DNA of 64,000 nt from Candidatus Bathyarchaeota archaeon (GTDB lineage Archaea; Thermoproteota; Bathyarchaeia; Bathyarchaeales; Bathycorpusculaceae). Under the pieces are notes generated by a model. It saw only the letters and a list, made by a program, of their open reading frames with translations. It was not told the DNA's origin and searched no databases. Location: assembly GCA_026014615.1 (NCBI GenBank), contig JAOZHZ010000018.1, positions 62,001 through 126,000 of the forward strand. Reading direction: 5' to 3'. The position numbers and the translations under genes were made by a program. Positions within the stretch are counted from its first letter, which is position 1. Each line of letters begins with the position of its first letter. Below are positions 52,914-60,797 of this stretch, piece by piece.

Positions 52914-54137
52914 TCAGTTTGCTCCGTTAAACAGCAACTTTTGCGCCAACAAGATTTTCTTGAACTCTTCCTCTTTCAGCGAAGCACGTCTGCCATTCGC
53001 GTAAATCTCTTTGACTTGCTCCACCACGGCTGCAAGCTGCTCTTCCGTTGGCTCCACGCCCGTTAATTCGGTGATTTTGTGTTTTACGCCACTTTTCCCC
53101 GTCTGCTTTCCAATAGTTAACCGCCTTGTGTTGCCGACGAGTTCAGGCGGGTAAGGCTCATAGGTCCAGCTGTTGTTTAACACCCCATGCAGGTGTATGC
53201 CTGATTCATGGGCAAACCCGTAGTCACCCACGATTGCCTTGTTGGGGGGAACCACGTAACCAGTGGCTTTGCCGATGAAGCTTGCTGCTTCCTTGAATTT
53301 TGCGGTTTTACCCGCATACTTCATGACCCCATACTGCAGGTACAGGTTCAGCAGAACTTTTTCGGTTTCGGCATTTCCCGCACGTTCCCCGATGCCAAGA
53401 AACGTGGTGCTGACGTAGATTTTATCCCAAACACCCGAAGCCGCACGAATCGCAGCCATCGTATTCTCCACCGCATTCCCAAAGTCGTCATGCGCATGAA
53501 TCTCCAAAGCTTTGATGCAGGTTTCTTTCTTGAGCGCCTTCACCTTCGCAGGAATACCATTCACCACTGGCGCCGCAGGGTCTGAAAGCCCAAGCCCCAC
53601 AGTGTCGCAGATGCGGTAACATTCCGCGCCAGCATCCGCAACCGCATTCACCCATTTCTTCTCGAACGCCCAATCAGCCCTTGTGCTGTCTTCACCGTGC
53701 ACAAAAACCCGCATCCCATGATCCTTTGCCGCATACTCCACCACATCCACAACATTAGCCAAGAGCGCCTCGTCTGTCTTGTCGGGCCATTTGGCTGCGA
53801 AGTGAATATGGGAAACGGGATGTGAAATGCCCACTTCGCTGAAACCAAGGTCTAATGCGCTGTCGATGTCTTCGCGGACGGCTCGGCACCAAGCAGCTAC
53901 GCGGCAGGGCAGTTTCATGCTGTGGATGAGTTTGGCGGCTTCTTTGTCGGGTTGCTGGTAGTGGAAAACTTCCAGTCGTTCCACGCCGAGTTCGCATAGG
54001 AGTTTGGCGATTTTTGCGGCTTCTTTGGGTCCTGTGGCTAAGCCGGGCATTTGGATGCCGTCTCGGAGGGTGGTATCGTCGATTATGGTTTCTGTTTTTA
54101 GTTTGGGCATTTTGAAGTAAAAATCTTCTAACTTCAT
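52914..54137 (-). CDS. Homocitrate/isopropylmalate synthase family protein
   Basis: 407 residues. TIM-barrel of the HMGL/LeuA family: IDDTTLRDGIQMPG near residue 18 (metal-binding Asp, catalytic Arg), EIHAHDDFGNAVENTMAAI (His-x-His metal ligands, here HAHDD), FLGIGERAGNAETE, then the C-terminal subdomain with AHESGIHLHGVLNN and RLTIGKQTGK. The LeuA regulatory domain is absent, as in homocitrate synthases (NifV, AksA). It would condense acetyl-CoA with 2-oxoglutarate or another 2-oxoacid, perhaps for lysine or coenzyme synthesis; the precise substrate is not certain. Convergent with the STAND gene. Confidence 0.83.
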   Translation of the reverse strand: MKLEDFYFKMPKLKTETIIDDTTLRDGIQMPGLATGPKEAAKIAKLLCELGVERLEVFHYQQPDKEAAKLIHSMKLPCRVAAWCRAVREDIDSALDLGFSEVGISHPVSHIHFAAKWPDKTDEALLANVVDVVEYAAKDHGMRVFVHGEDSTRADWAFEKKWVNAVADAGAECYRICDTVGLGLSDPAAPVVNGIPAKVKALKKETCIKALEIHAHDDFGNAVENTMAAIRAASGVWDKIYVSTTFLGIGERAGNAETEKVLLNLYLQYGVMKYAGKTAKFKEAASFIGKATGYVVPPNKAIVGDYGFAHESGIHLHGVLNNSWTYEPYPPELVGNTRRLTIGKQTGKSGVKHKITELTGVEPTEEQLAAVVEQVKEIYANGRRASLKEEEFKKILLAQKLLFNGAN

Positions 54138-54377
54138 TTTTTAACGACCCTGAGTCAAATTGATTTTGCCGTATGTAAACGCTAATTAACTGCATTTTAG
54201 GCATTGATAAACATTTCTGCTGCTTTACTGCAAGTTTGTCCAAACCACAATGGAGTTACAACACACCTATAATTGACATTAAACAAGAAAAAACTTTACA
54301 CAAAAACAGAAACAAGAACAAACATTCACCGACAAAAACACCAAAAGAAACTGAAAAAAGCAACCAAACAAGCGCGG

Positions 54378-54698
54378 TTAATCCGCTAAATTCTCATGTA
54401 AAGCCTTAATCGTACCTGAAACAGCCAAAACATGAACCGCTGCTTCCCTGCCACAAATCGAAGTAATCGCTGCCAACGCCGCACGCACATTATTTAGCGC
54501 CCCCAAATTAGCCCGCAAAACAGCAAACTTTTGCTCATAATCATAACTGATGAGCACCAGACTCGCCAAGCTTGCCCCGTACTCCCCAAACAGCCTCGTC
54601 AAAGAACCCCACACGGCGTCCATGAACTCCCGCTCGCTGGGCACAGAATCCACGTCCAGTTGCAACGCAAGATATCGCCGTTTAAGTCGCTTCAACAA
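54378..54698 (-). CDS. rnp2: RNase P protein component 2 (Pop5)
   Basis: 106 residues starting with TTG at 54698, overlapping the Rpp30 stop and preceded by AGGGGG. Pop5/Rpp14 fold features: RRYLALQLDVDSVPSEREFM near the N-terminus and CGREAAVHVLAVSGTIKALHE at the C-terminus. It binds Rpp30 and the catalytic domain of RNase P RNA and helps remove tRNA 5' leaders. Last gene of the L15e-L13e-COG1325-Rpp30-Pop5 run. Confidence 0.88.
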   Translation of the reverse strand: MLKRLKRRYLALQLDVDSVPSEREFMDAVWGSLTRLFGEYGASLASLVLISYDYEQKFAVLRANLGALNNVRAALAAITSICGREAAVHVLAVSGTIKALHENLAD

Positions 54699-55426
54699 TC
54701 CGCCCCCTGCTTAACCACCCGCACACCCGGAGCCACAAACTCAGCCCCAAGTTTCTCTCTGTTCCTCGCCACCAAAGCCGAAGGAGCAACCGAAACCGCA
54801 TCCAACGCAAATTCACCTGTTAAACCAAAAAGCCCCCCCAACAAGGCTACTTCGCGAGGTCGACGCATCAGCAGGGATTCGGCAACTCCGCTGGAAACCA
54901 CAAGCGGTAGCTTGAATTCCAAAGCAAGGGCAATTTCTCGGCGCAGGCAAGACAGAAAACGCACACGCGCGGGCCCCTCCAAAACCAAAATCGGCTTCAC
55001 ATCCACCTCAAACCCAGCAAGCCCAGAACTAGCAAGTTCAGCTTCGGCGCGGTCAAAAAACCTACGACGGTAATCCAGCAACGGAAAATTAAGCAAGTCA
55101 ACTCGGCGGTCCTTGGCTGCCTGCCTTGCAACTTCTTTGGTTTCACAAAGTACACAGATAACTTCGAATTTTCGCCTCAGCTTCCGCAACGACCCCAGAA
55201 GGTCACTCTGGGATTTAGGGCGCAAATCCACGCGGGAAACAAAATCCAAACCCACCTCAGCACAGGCAGTTTTGAGTTGGCGAATTTCTTCGGTGCGGAT
55301 TTGAGGTGCAAGTGTAGTGGCGATTTGTTTGTATCCGAGTTCGGCGGCTTTAAGGCTAAGTTTTTTGGTTTGGGTGGGGTCTTTGCAGTTTATGCGCAGG
55401 TGGAGGTCTGCGAAGGTGCGTTTCAT
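54692..55426 (-). CDS. rnp3: RNase P protein component 3 (Rpp30)
   Basis: 244 residues of the TIM-barrel RNase P subunit. Motifs: FADLHLRINCKDPTQTKKLS at the N-terminus, VDLLNFPLLDYRRRFFDRAEAELA and ALEFKLPLVVSSGVAESLLMRRPRE. The start overlaps the preceding gene stop by 4 bp and its stop overlaps the Pop5 start, so the operon is tightly coupled. Rpp30 and Pop5 form the archaeal RNase P heterotetramer. Confidence 0.9.
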   Translation of the reverse strand: MKRTFADLHLRINCKDPTQTKKLSLKAAELGYKQIATTLAPQIRTEEIRQLKTACAEVGLDFVSRVDLRPKSQSDLLGSLRKLRRKFEVICVLCETKEVARQAAKDRRVDLLNFPLLDYRRRFFDRAEAELASSGLAGFEVDVKPILVLEGPARVRFLSCLRREIALALEFKLPLVVSSGVAESLLMRRPREVALLGGLFGLTGEFALDAVSVAPSALVARNREKLGAEFVAPGVRVVKQGADC

Positions 55427-55896
55427 GGTAGAAGTCCTGCTTGGCGGCAGATTTCCATGATTTCGTCTGGCTTTCGGTTCTTAAAATGAATTTTAAGGTG
55501 TATCGGGTCATTGGAAGTAAGTTTGAGGGTGCCTAAAAACGCGTTTTGCTTATCAAACCGTAGGTACAGGTTGTGTTTTTCGATGCGGCTCTTCATGTCC
55601 TCGTCAAGCTGCTCCTTATCTAAAGAGCTAAGTGAGGTACCGATTTTTTCCAGCACCGAAAGTAACAGTGCCCTGTCAGAAAGCTTGGTCTCCACCGTCA
55701 CGATGGGGTTGCCGTGATGCCCCACACAGTTAACCTTGTTAAACACCGCGTCCTGAGCCAAAGTTTCAGGCAAGATGTTGCGCACGGCGGTTTCGACCTT
55801 TGTGAGGTCTTCGGTGGCGTGGCTAAAAACACGAATATCCACATAAGCAATGGGGAACTTGGAAGAAGAGGGAGACAAAATGGGGGCACCGCTCAT
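55423..55896 (-). CDS. RNA-binding protein of the COG1325 exosome-associated family
   Basis: 157 residues, with YVDIRVFSHATEDLTKVETAVRNILP, CVGHHGNPIVTVETKLSDRALL and LYLRFDKQNAFLGTLKL. This matches the archaeal COG1325 protein (called predicted exosome subunit), which has an L5-like RNA-binding fold. It lies between L13e and Rpp30 in the same operon, the usual archaeal arrangement, implying a role in RNA processing. Confidence 0.85.
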   Translation of the reverse strand: MSGAPILSPSSSKFPIAYVDIRVFSHATEDLTKVETAVRNILPETLAQDAVFNKVNCVGHHGNPIVTVETKLSDRALLLSVLEKIGTSLSSLDKEQLDEDMKSRIEKHNLYLRFDKQNAFLGTLKLTSNDPIHLKIHFKNRKPDEIMEICRQAGLLP

Positions 55897-55916
55897 TTGG
55901 TTTTAAATGGCGGCTT

Positions 55917-56138
55917 CTAGTTTTTAGATTTTTTCGTGGTTTCCGCGGGCTTCATGTGTGCTTTGAGGTCTTCGATGTTTTCTTCGTGACTGCTTTTGCG
56001 TTTCCAATCCACTGGAATGCCCAGTTTGCGTGCGCTGCTTGCGTCTAAGCCTGCTTCTTTGATTTCGTCAGGACTAAAGCCCCTGCCGCATCGCCGTTTC
56101 CCCGATTGGGAGGTAATCATGGGTTTTATGTGGTGCAT
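55917..56138 (-). CDS. rpl13e: Ribosomal protein L13e
   Basis: 73 residues: PMITSQSGKRRCGRGFSPDEIKEAGLDASSARKLGIPVDWKRKS with a charged tail. The GRGFS..E..AGL...AR.LGI pattern is that of the short L13e of Thermoproteota and Asgard archaea. ATG overlaps the L15e stop (TAATG). Supports a TACK-type host. Confidence 0.88.
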   Translation of the reverse strand: MHHIKPMITSQSGKRRCGRGFSPDEIKEAGLDASSARKLGIPVDWKRKSSHEENIEDLKAHMKPAETTKKSKN

Positions 56139-56722
56139 TACTGATGCACTCCTTTGTTTCCGTATTTACGGCTTGGACGAGCTTTCTCGGAGCCTATACC
56201 ACGATGATGCAGACCACGAATGTTTTTGCCTGCGCTAGTTAATCCACGCATTGCTCGGCGTTTGTGCTGTTTCTGAGTGATCCAGCCGATGTCCTTGTCT
56301 GACTTGATAACGGGGTGACTAACGTCTACGAGGATAATTTCAAACCATTTGTGCCTACCGTCTTCACCGACCCAGTAGCTATTAAGGACTTCAGTGTTGG
56401 GAAATTTGCGGTTTGCGCGCTCCTCGGCGATTAAACGGAGGCTTTTAGCGGGTTTAAACTGTTTAACACCCATACGTTTAGGTCTGCGACCACTCACTGG
56501 GCGTTTTTTGCGCAGGTTACCTCTTCGGACTTTTACGCGGGCGATTACGAAACCTTGTTTGGCTTTATACCCGAGTTTTCGGGCTCGGTCGAGTCTGAGG
56601 GGTTTTTCCACACGGTTCACGGTGGGTTCTTTGCGCCATTGGATGAGTCGTTGGCGCATGAGTTCTTCTACGAAGCTTTTTTCGGGTTTTGCCCATTCGG
56701 CAGCTATGTACTTGTATGACAT
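56138..56722 (-). CDS. rpl15e: Ribosomal protein L15e
   Basis: 194 residues from the ATG at 56722 ([16 protein letters not shown]), which matches the family start; the four upstream residues are dropped. Conserved [56 protein letters not shown] and [21 protein letters not shown] segments show a complete archaeal L15e of the large ribosomal subunit. First gene of the operon, preceded by a structured leader. Confidence 0.96.
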   Translation of the reverse strand: MSYKYIAAEWAKPEKSFVEELMRQRLIQWRKEPTVNRVEKPLRLDRARKLGYKAKQGFVIARVKVRRGNLRKKRPVSGRRPKRMGVKQFKPAKSLRLIAEERANRKFPNTEVLNSYWVGEDGRHKWFEIILVDVSHPVIKSDKDIGWITQKQHKRRAMRGLTSAGKNIRGLHHRGIGSEKARPSRKYGNKGVHQ

Positions 56723-57058
56723 ATAGATTTTCAACCTTGCTTGTGTTTGCTGTTTTGCGGTTCAGTCCCACGGGGGGACCACATCCCAACGGACACTGTG
56801 ATCCGTCATAAAGCGGAAGTGTAAAACTTCAAGCCCTAAAATAAACCTTTCCAGCACCACGCTACCGAGGCATGTTAAGTGTTGCCTTTTCTACTTGTTG
56901 TTGACCTTGGGTTTGCCATATACACAACACTCTTACGCGCGTTGGTTGTTAGGTTTTGTTTTGGGTCTACTGGTTTTTTGGTTGCGTTTTGGTGGTGCAG
57001 TTTTCCACAAGGGAGTTACAGTTTTACGGGTTCGGTTACCGGGTTACGGCATGCTTCA
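56723..57058. other. Leader region of the L15e operon and intergenic sequence
   Basis: About 335 bp. Minus-strand features near 56755-56835: GTCCC/GGGAC and ACGGA/TCCGT inverted repeats and a GAAG/CTTC hairpin, with a TATA-like TTTATTTTAGG at about 56840-56850. They may be a structured mRNA leader. The remaining sequence up to 57058 shows no supported gene. Confidence 0.45.
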
Positions 57059-58408
57059 TCAGCGAGATAAGTACCTTCTTTTGAAGGCAACTGCAAACAC
57101 AAACGACACAAGCGTCACCAAGATTGCGGCGGCAAGGTTCATTTCGGGTATAGTTGGGGAGGGCGAAGGCGTAACTGATTGGTTGGGCGTTATCGTTGAG
57201 GTGTGTGTGGGCGCTACCGAATGCGCAGGTGAGGCAGTTTGACTAGGAGTAACTTGAGGCACAGGGATTGGAAGAATAACGTTCAGGTCAGGCGCCGCTT
57301 GAGGGCAAGGCTCTGCCAAGAAAGGAACAAAAATGACGACCCCCAAAGTAAAATCGTTCTTAAAATCGTAAATTGACCGGTTTATTGAGTATTGACTTGT
57401 GGTTCCCCACCAGTTGTAGGAGGCAGTTATGTTGACGGGGTTCCCGACGCCATCAAAACTTGCGCCTAAATTCATGTTGTATAGAGTGTTGTTTTTGATA
57501 TTATTGTAGAGAATTACAGGAGAAGGGGCAGGCACTGCCGCACGAATTCCCGTGTGCTCATTATCAGCAATTGTGTTATTTAGCAGTATCACGTTTGCAT
57601 TTTGTCCAATTTCTACCCCAAAATGGTTGTTGGTAATCAGATTCCTTTCGATGGTTATTGTGCCATCTTGAGCGTTAATGCCCGCAACATGATGCCGGGT
57701 TATGGTGTTGTGTGCAATGTAAGCAGTTATGTTGCTGCCTTCAAGATTTATTCCATAGTATGGGAGTCCTCTAATTGAGTCCCCTCCATTAACAATTGTA
57801 GGAACTCCAATTATCCGGTTATTCACAATCACAGGCGAACCCCCGTTAACATTAATTTGACTTTTGTTGAAAAAATTGTTAGCTATCAAAGGCGAACCAT
57901 CATACACGCTTATGTACACGCCTACATAGTTATCAATTATTGTAGGGCTGCCACCGTGTATCGTGGTGATGACTATGTGTGAACTGTTAATCTTTGGGGA
58001 TGCATCATGAATTTCTGTGCTCAAAGTTGCTTTCTCGATAATGCTGCCGGTGCCTGCATCATCATCCCAGGCTGTGCTACTAGCCGTGAAAATTATTGAT
58101 CCACCGTCAATGTAGATGGGGTCGGTGTTTGTGCCTCGAGCAATTAATGTACCGTTCACTTGGATGTATGGACCGTTAGATAGGTGGATTACTACACCAG
58201 GTTCAATTGTTAGGGTTACGTTTTCGCTAACTAGTATCGGTCCAAAAAGGTTGTATGGACTGTTTGCTTTGGTCCACGTTGTATCCGACCTTATTATCCC
58301 GTTGACACTTATTGGATTTTGCGCTATTGCAAAAGTCACTGAGCCAAACAATGGGAAAACGCAAATCACTGCTGTCATCAAAACCCCCGTCAAGAGCATG
58401 TTTTTCAT
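57059..58408 (-). CDS. Secreted parallel beta-helix (NosD-like) protein with C-terminal sorting tail
   Basis: 449 residues from the ATG at 58408 (MKNMLLTGVLMTAV). Signal peptide about 1-29, then repeated right-handed beta-helix rungs (about 55-370) such as [41 protein letters not shown] and ITRHHVAGINAQDGTITIERN. These resemble NosD/pectate-lyase-like carbohydrate-binding helices. A Thr/Ser/Pro linker and IPEMNLAAAILVTLVSFV with a KRRY tail follow, similar to the PEF-CTERM pattern. Surface protein of unknown function, with a promoter element shared with 9064. Confidence 0.8.
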   Translation of the reverse strand: MKNMLLTGVLMTAVICVFPLFGSVTFAIAQNPISVNGIIRSDTTWTKANSPYNLFGPILVSENVTLTIEPGVVIHLSNGPYIQVNGTLIARGTNTDPIYIDGGSIIFTASSTAWDDDAGTGSIIEKATLSTEIHDASPKINSSHIVITTIHGGSPTIIDNYVGVYISVYDGSPLIANNFFNKSQINVNGGSPVIVNNRIIGVPTIVNGGDSIRGLPYYGINLEGSNITAYIAHNTITRHHVAGINAQDGTITIERNLITNNHFGVEIGQNANVILLNNTIADNEHTGIRAAVPAPSPVILYNNIKNNTLYNMNLGASFDGVGNPVNITASYNWWGTTSQYSINRSIYDFKNDFTLGVVIFVPFLAEPCPQAAPDLNVILPIPVPQVTPSQTASPAHSVAPTHTSTITPNQSVTPSPSPTIPEMNLAAAILVTLVSFVFAVAFKRRYLSR

Positions 58409-58450
58409 GCCGTAGCCACCGACAAATAGGAGGTTTGTTTTGCATAAAAA

Positions 58451-58484
58451 CGTGTTTGTAAAGGTTTCTTGACACAAAAAACCT
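58451..58484 (-). promoter_or_regulatory. TTTCTTGAC-containing palindromic promoter element
   Basis: Minus strand AGGTTTTTTG (58484-58475), TGT, CAAGAAACCT (58471-58462): 10-bp arms with one mismatch, then TTACAAA and a TATA-like GTTTTTATGC at about 58444-58453. The element is 54 bp before the ATG at 58408 and matches the one at 8991-9022 base for base over most of its length. Confidence 0.55.
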
Positions 58485-58580
58485 GCAAACCAGTATCTAA
58501 CGCGGTTTTTCCAGCAAAAATAATCCTAATTCAAATAACTGCCAAATAAAAGAAAAAATGAGGACAAGCAGATTTGTTGT

Positions 58581-59084
58581 TTAGGCGGTTTTGAAGAATT
58601 TCGATTTTGGTGCGCCGCAGATGGGGCATACTTCTGGTGGTTCGCCTTCGACGGTGTTGCCGCATACGCTGCAGACGTAGTAGTCGACTTTCGCCATCTC
58701 TTTGTTACTTTTGAGGGCAACGAGGGCTTTCTGGTACAGCGTGGCATGTACCTGCTCAACCTTGTTGGCTACGTCAAAGCTCCAAGCCGCCTGCTTGTTC
58801 CCCTCCTGCTTAGCAACCTCCAAATACTCAGGATACATTTTAGTGAACTCAAAAGTTTCTCCGCTAACCGCCGCGCCCAAGTTTTCCAGCGTGGAGTTTA
58901 CTTCACCCGCGATTTTTACGTGGTTAAGGGCATGAACGGTTTCGGCTTCTGCCGCCGCACGAAAAAGCTTCGCAGCCTGCGCAAACCCTTCCTCCTCGGC
59001 TTTCTGAGCAAACGCAAGGTAACGCCTGTTAGCTTGAGATTCACCTGCAAAAGCAGACTTCAAGTTTTCATTGGTCTTTGTCAT
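58581..59084 (-). CDS. rbr: Rubrerythrin
   Basis: 167 residues. Ferritin-like diiron domain: FAGESQANRRYLAFAQKAEEEG, EAETVHALNH and VEQVHATLYQ give the Glu/His ligands. C-terminal rubredoxin-type site CSVCG and CPICGAP binds one Fe. It reduces hydrogen peroxide in anaerobes. RBS TCAGGAGA precedes the ATG. Divergent from superoxide dismutase with a 185-bp spacer, forming an oxidative-stress pair. Confidence 0.95.
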   Translation of the reverse strand: MTKTNENLKSAFAGESQANRRYLAFAQKAEEEGFAQAAKLFRAAAEAETVHALNHVKIAGEVNSTLENLGAAVSGETFEFTKMYPEYLEVAKQEGNKQAAWSFDVANKVEQVHATLYQKALVALKSNKEMAKVDYYVCSVCGNTVEGEPPEVCPICGAPKSKFFKTA

Positions 59085-59269
59085 ACAAAATTTCTCCTGA
59101 GATACTATTTTGTAAAGTCAGTTATAAGCTATGCTGAGGAGCCAGCAGGAGAAAACTGTTGCCTACACCCAATTCTGATAAAGAAAGAGAGTAGTGGTTC
59201 AAACGTGTGAGACAACAAAGTTATATTAGCCGAAAACCGCTTTGAAGATTTTGCTTTTGGTGAGGCAAA

Positions 59270-59905
59270 ATGGAGCATCTTTTAATGAGTAAAGCTGAAG
59301 GAGTCAAAACTTTCAGCCTACCGAAGCTTCAATACGGCTACGACGCCCTCTCGCCCTTCATGTCCGAGGAACAGTTGCGGCTGCACCATGACAAGCATCA
59401 TCAAGCTTACGTGAACGGAGCCAACGCCATCTTTGAGAAACTTGACCGCGCCCGAGAAAACAACGTGGAAATTGACCTAAAATCCACGCTCAAGGAGTTG
59501 TCTTTTCACATCGGTGGACACATGTTGCACTCTGTTTTCTGGGATTGCATGGCGCCAGCGGGTAAAGGCGGCGGCAAACCAGACGGCGTCATAGCGGATC
59601 GCATAGACCGGGAATTCGGAAGTTTTGAACGGTTCAAAATGGAGTTCACGAAGGCAGCCAACAGTGTGGAAGGGTCAGGTTGGGCAGTGTTAACCCTGCA
59701 GGAGTGCATTGCTAGACCCCTGATTATGCAGGTGGAAAAGCACAACGTTAACGTTTACCCTGGATTCCGCATCGTGTTGGCGCTGGATCTGTGGGAGCAC
59801 GCGTACTACGTGGACTACAAAAACGACCGCAGCAGGTTCGTGGACGGATTCTGGAACGTGGTCAACTGGGAATACGTAAACAAAGTCTGCGAAATGATCA
59901 AGTAA
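59270..59905 (+). CDS. sod: Superoxide dismutase (Fe/Mn family)
   Basis: 211 residues from the ATG at 59270, which has GGTGAGG upstream (an alternative ATG is at 59285). Metal ligands are visible: LRLHHDKHHQAYV (first His), HIGGHMLHSVFW (second His), LDLWEHAYYVDY (Asp and third His). FSLPKLQYGYDALSPFMS is the usual N-terminal. It converts superoxide to peroxide, which the divergent rubrerythrin can remove. Cytosolic. Confidence 0.95.
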   Translation: MEHLLMSKAEGVKTFSLPKLQYGYDALSPFMSEEQLRLHHDKHHQAYVNGANAIFEKLDRARENNVEIDLKSTLKELSFHIGGHMLHSVFWDCMAPAGKGGGKPDGVIADRIDREFGSFERFKMEFTKAANSVEGSGWAVLTLQECIARPLIMQVEKHNVNVYPGFRIVLALDLWEHAYYVDYKNDRSRFVDGFWNVVNWEYVNKVCEMIK

Positions 59906-59983
59906 ACCCCTAAACCCATTTTTTTGTTTCGGGCTACGGTTAAAGAAAAAATTAGATGGGGCTAAGCAACGTTGTGGTTCGGT

Positions 59984-60286
59984 TTATGGTGGAGGCGTGA
60001 TTTTGATGGCTTGGGTGGGGCACTGGGTTTCGCAAGCTAAACATTGGATGCAGTCGGCTTGGCGGACGGGGTCAGAACGTTTTTCTCCGCTGGGCGTTTC
60101 AGCCCAATCATACAAAGACACGGGACAGACGTCAACGCATATGCCGTCGCCGACGCAGACATCCCAGTCCACCGCAACGTTAGTTCCATGAATCCCAAGT
60201 TTGCTGTCTTCGCTGCTCCAGACTTTATGACCGTTGTGTTCGCCAGAAACTTTACGGTTGGTTTGAAAATCAGGGTCTATCGGCAA
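59984..60286 (-). CDS. fdx: Zinc/7Fe-type ferredoxin
   Basis: 100 residues. Cluster I motif CVGDGICVDVCP, with Asp in place of the second Cys, indicates a [3Fe-4S] cluster; cluster II motif CIQCLACETQCP binds [4Fe-4S]. The N-terminal extension supplies His17, His20 and His33 and an Asp near 79 as zinc ligands, as in Sulfolobus zinc ferredoxin. It is a general electron carrier for 2-oxoacid oxidoreductases. Convergent with superoxide dismutase. Confidence 0.92.
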   Translation of the reverse strand: MPIDPDFQTNRKVSGEHNGHKVWSSEDSKLGIHGTNVAVDWDVCVGDGICVDVCPVSLYDWAETPSGEKRSDPVRQADCIQCLACETQCPTQAIKITPPP

Positions 60287-60372
60287 AAAATCACCACTTT
60301 AATTCACAAGAAGCGGAGATATTAGTTTTTCTGCAAGAAACAACAGAAAAAAAGATTGTTCTGCTTTGAAAC

Positions 60373-60612
60373 TTAGGCGTTGGTTTTGTCGGCGACTGCA
60401 AAAACGTAACTTGCCGCTACCACCGTCACTAAGACAACAAGAACCATCAACAAACCGAACTCGTTTACGCCGAGGTTAACGGTGGTCAGGCTTACCCAGT
60501 TACCTTGGGAATCCGCTAGACCAGTGGTTCCTAAGCCCGATAAAACCAAAGCAAAAAAGGTAGCTACAGCAGCTACGACGCCTGTTCCGACTGCTTTAAT
60601 GAGGGTATTCAT
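60373..60612 (-). CDS. Small two-helix membrane protein, 79 aa
   Basis: Two hydrophobic segments (about 7-28 and 52-72) separated by a Gly/Thr/Ser loop (GLADSQGNWVSLTTVNLG). Family not recognised. It precedes the ferredoxin gene on the same strand with an 86-bp gap. Confidence 0.6.
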   Translation of the reverse strand: MNTLIKAVGTGVVAAVATFFALVLSGLGTTGLADSQGNWVSLTTVNLGVNEFGLLMVLVVLVTVVAASYVFAVADKTNA

Positions 60613-60797
60613 TCTTTTCTCACACGAGAGGATTTCTAATGTATGGCTATATTAGGTTTGTGAACAACCAGCACGTATGCTGCCAAACAAAAACGCATAA
60701 GTTATGGGGGGGGAAACAAAAAAGTCTGAAACCGACCCGTATTGAAAGGTTTATTTGACTCCACCCACGAATTTCTAATACTGTTGAGGCTTCTGTT

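Noticed and set aside
56755-56830. C/D box small RNA upstream of L15e
   Set aside because: Only a weak TATGACG and one CTGA box are present; the C' and D' boxes are missing.
56879-57242. Plus-strand ORFs rich in Phe/Leu/Trp next to the beta-helix gene
   Set aside because: They overlap the coding end of the beta-helix gene or AT-rich intergenic sequence and lack an RBS.
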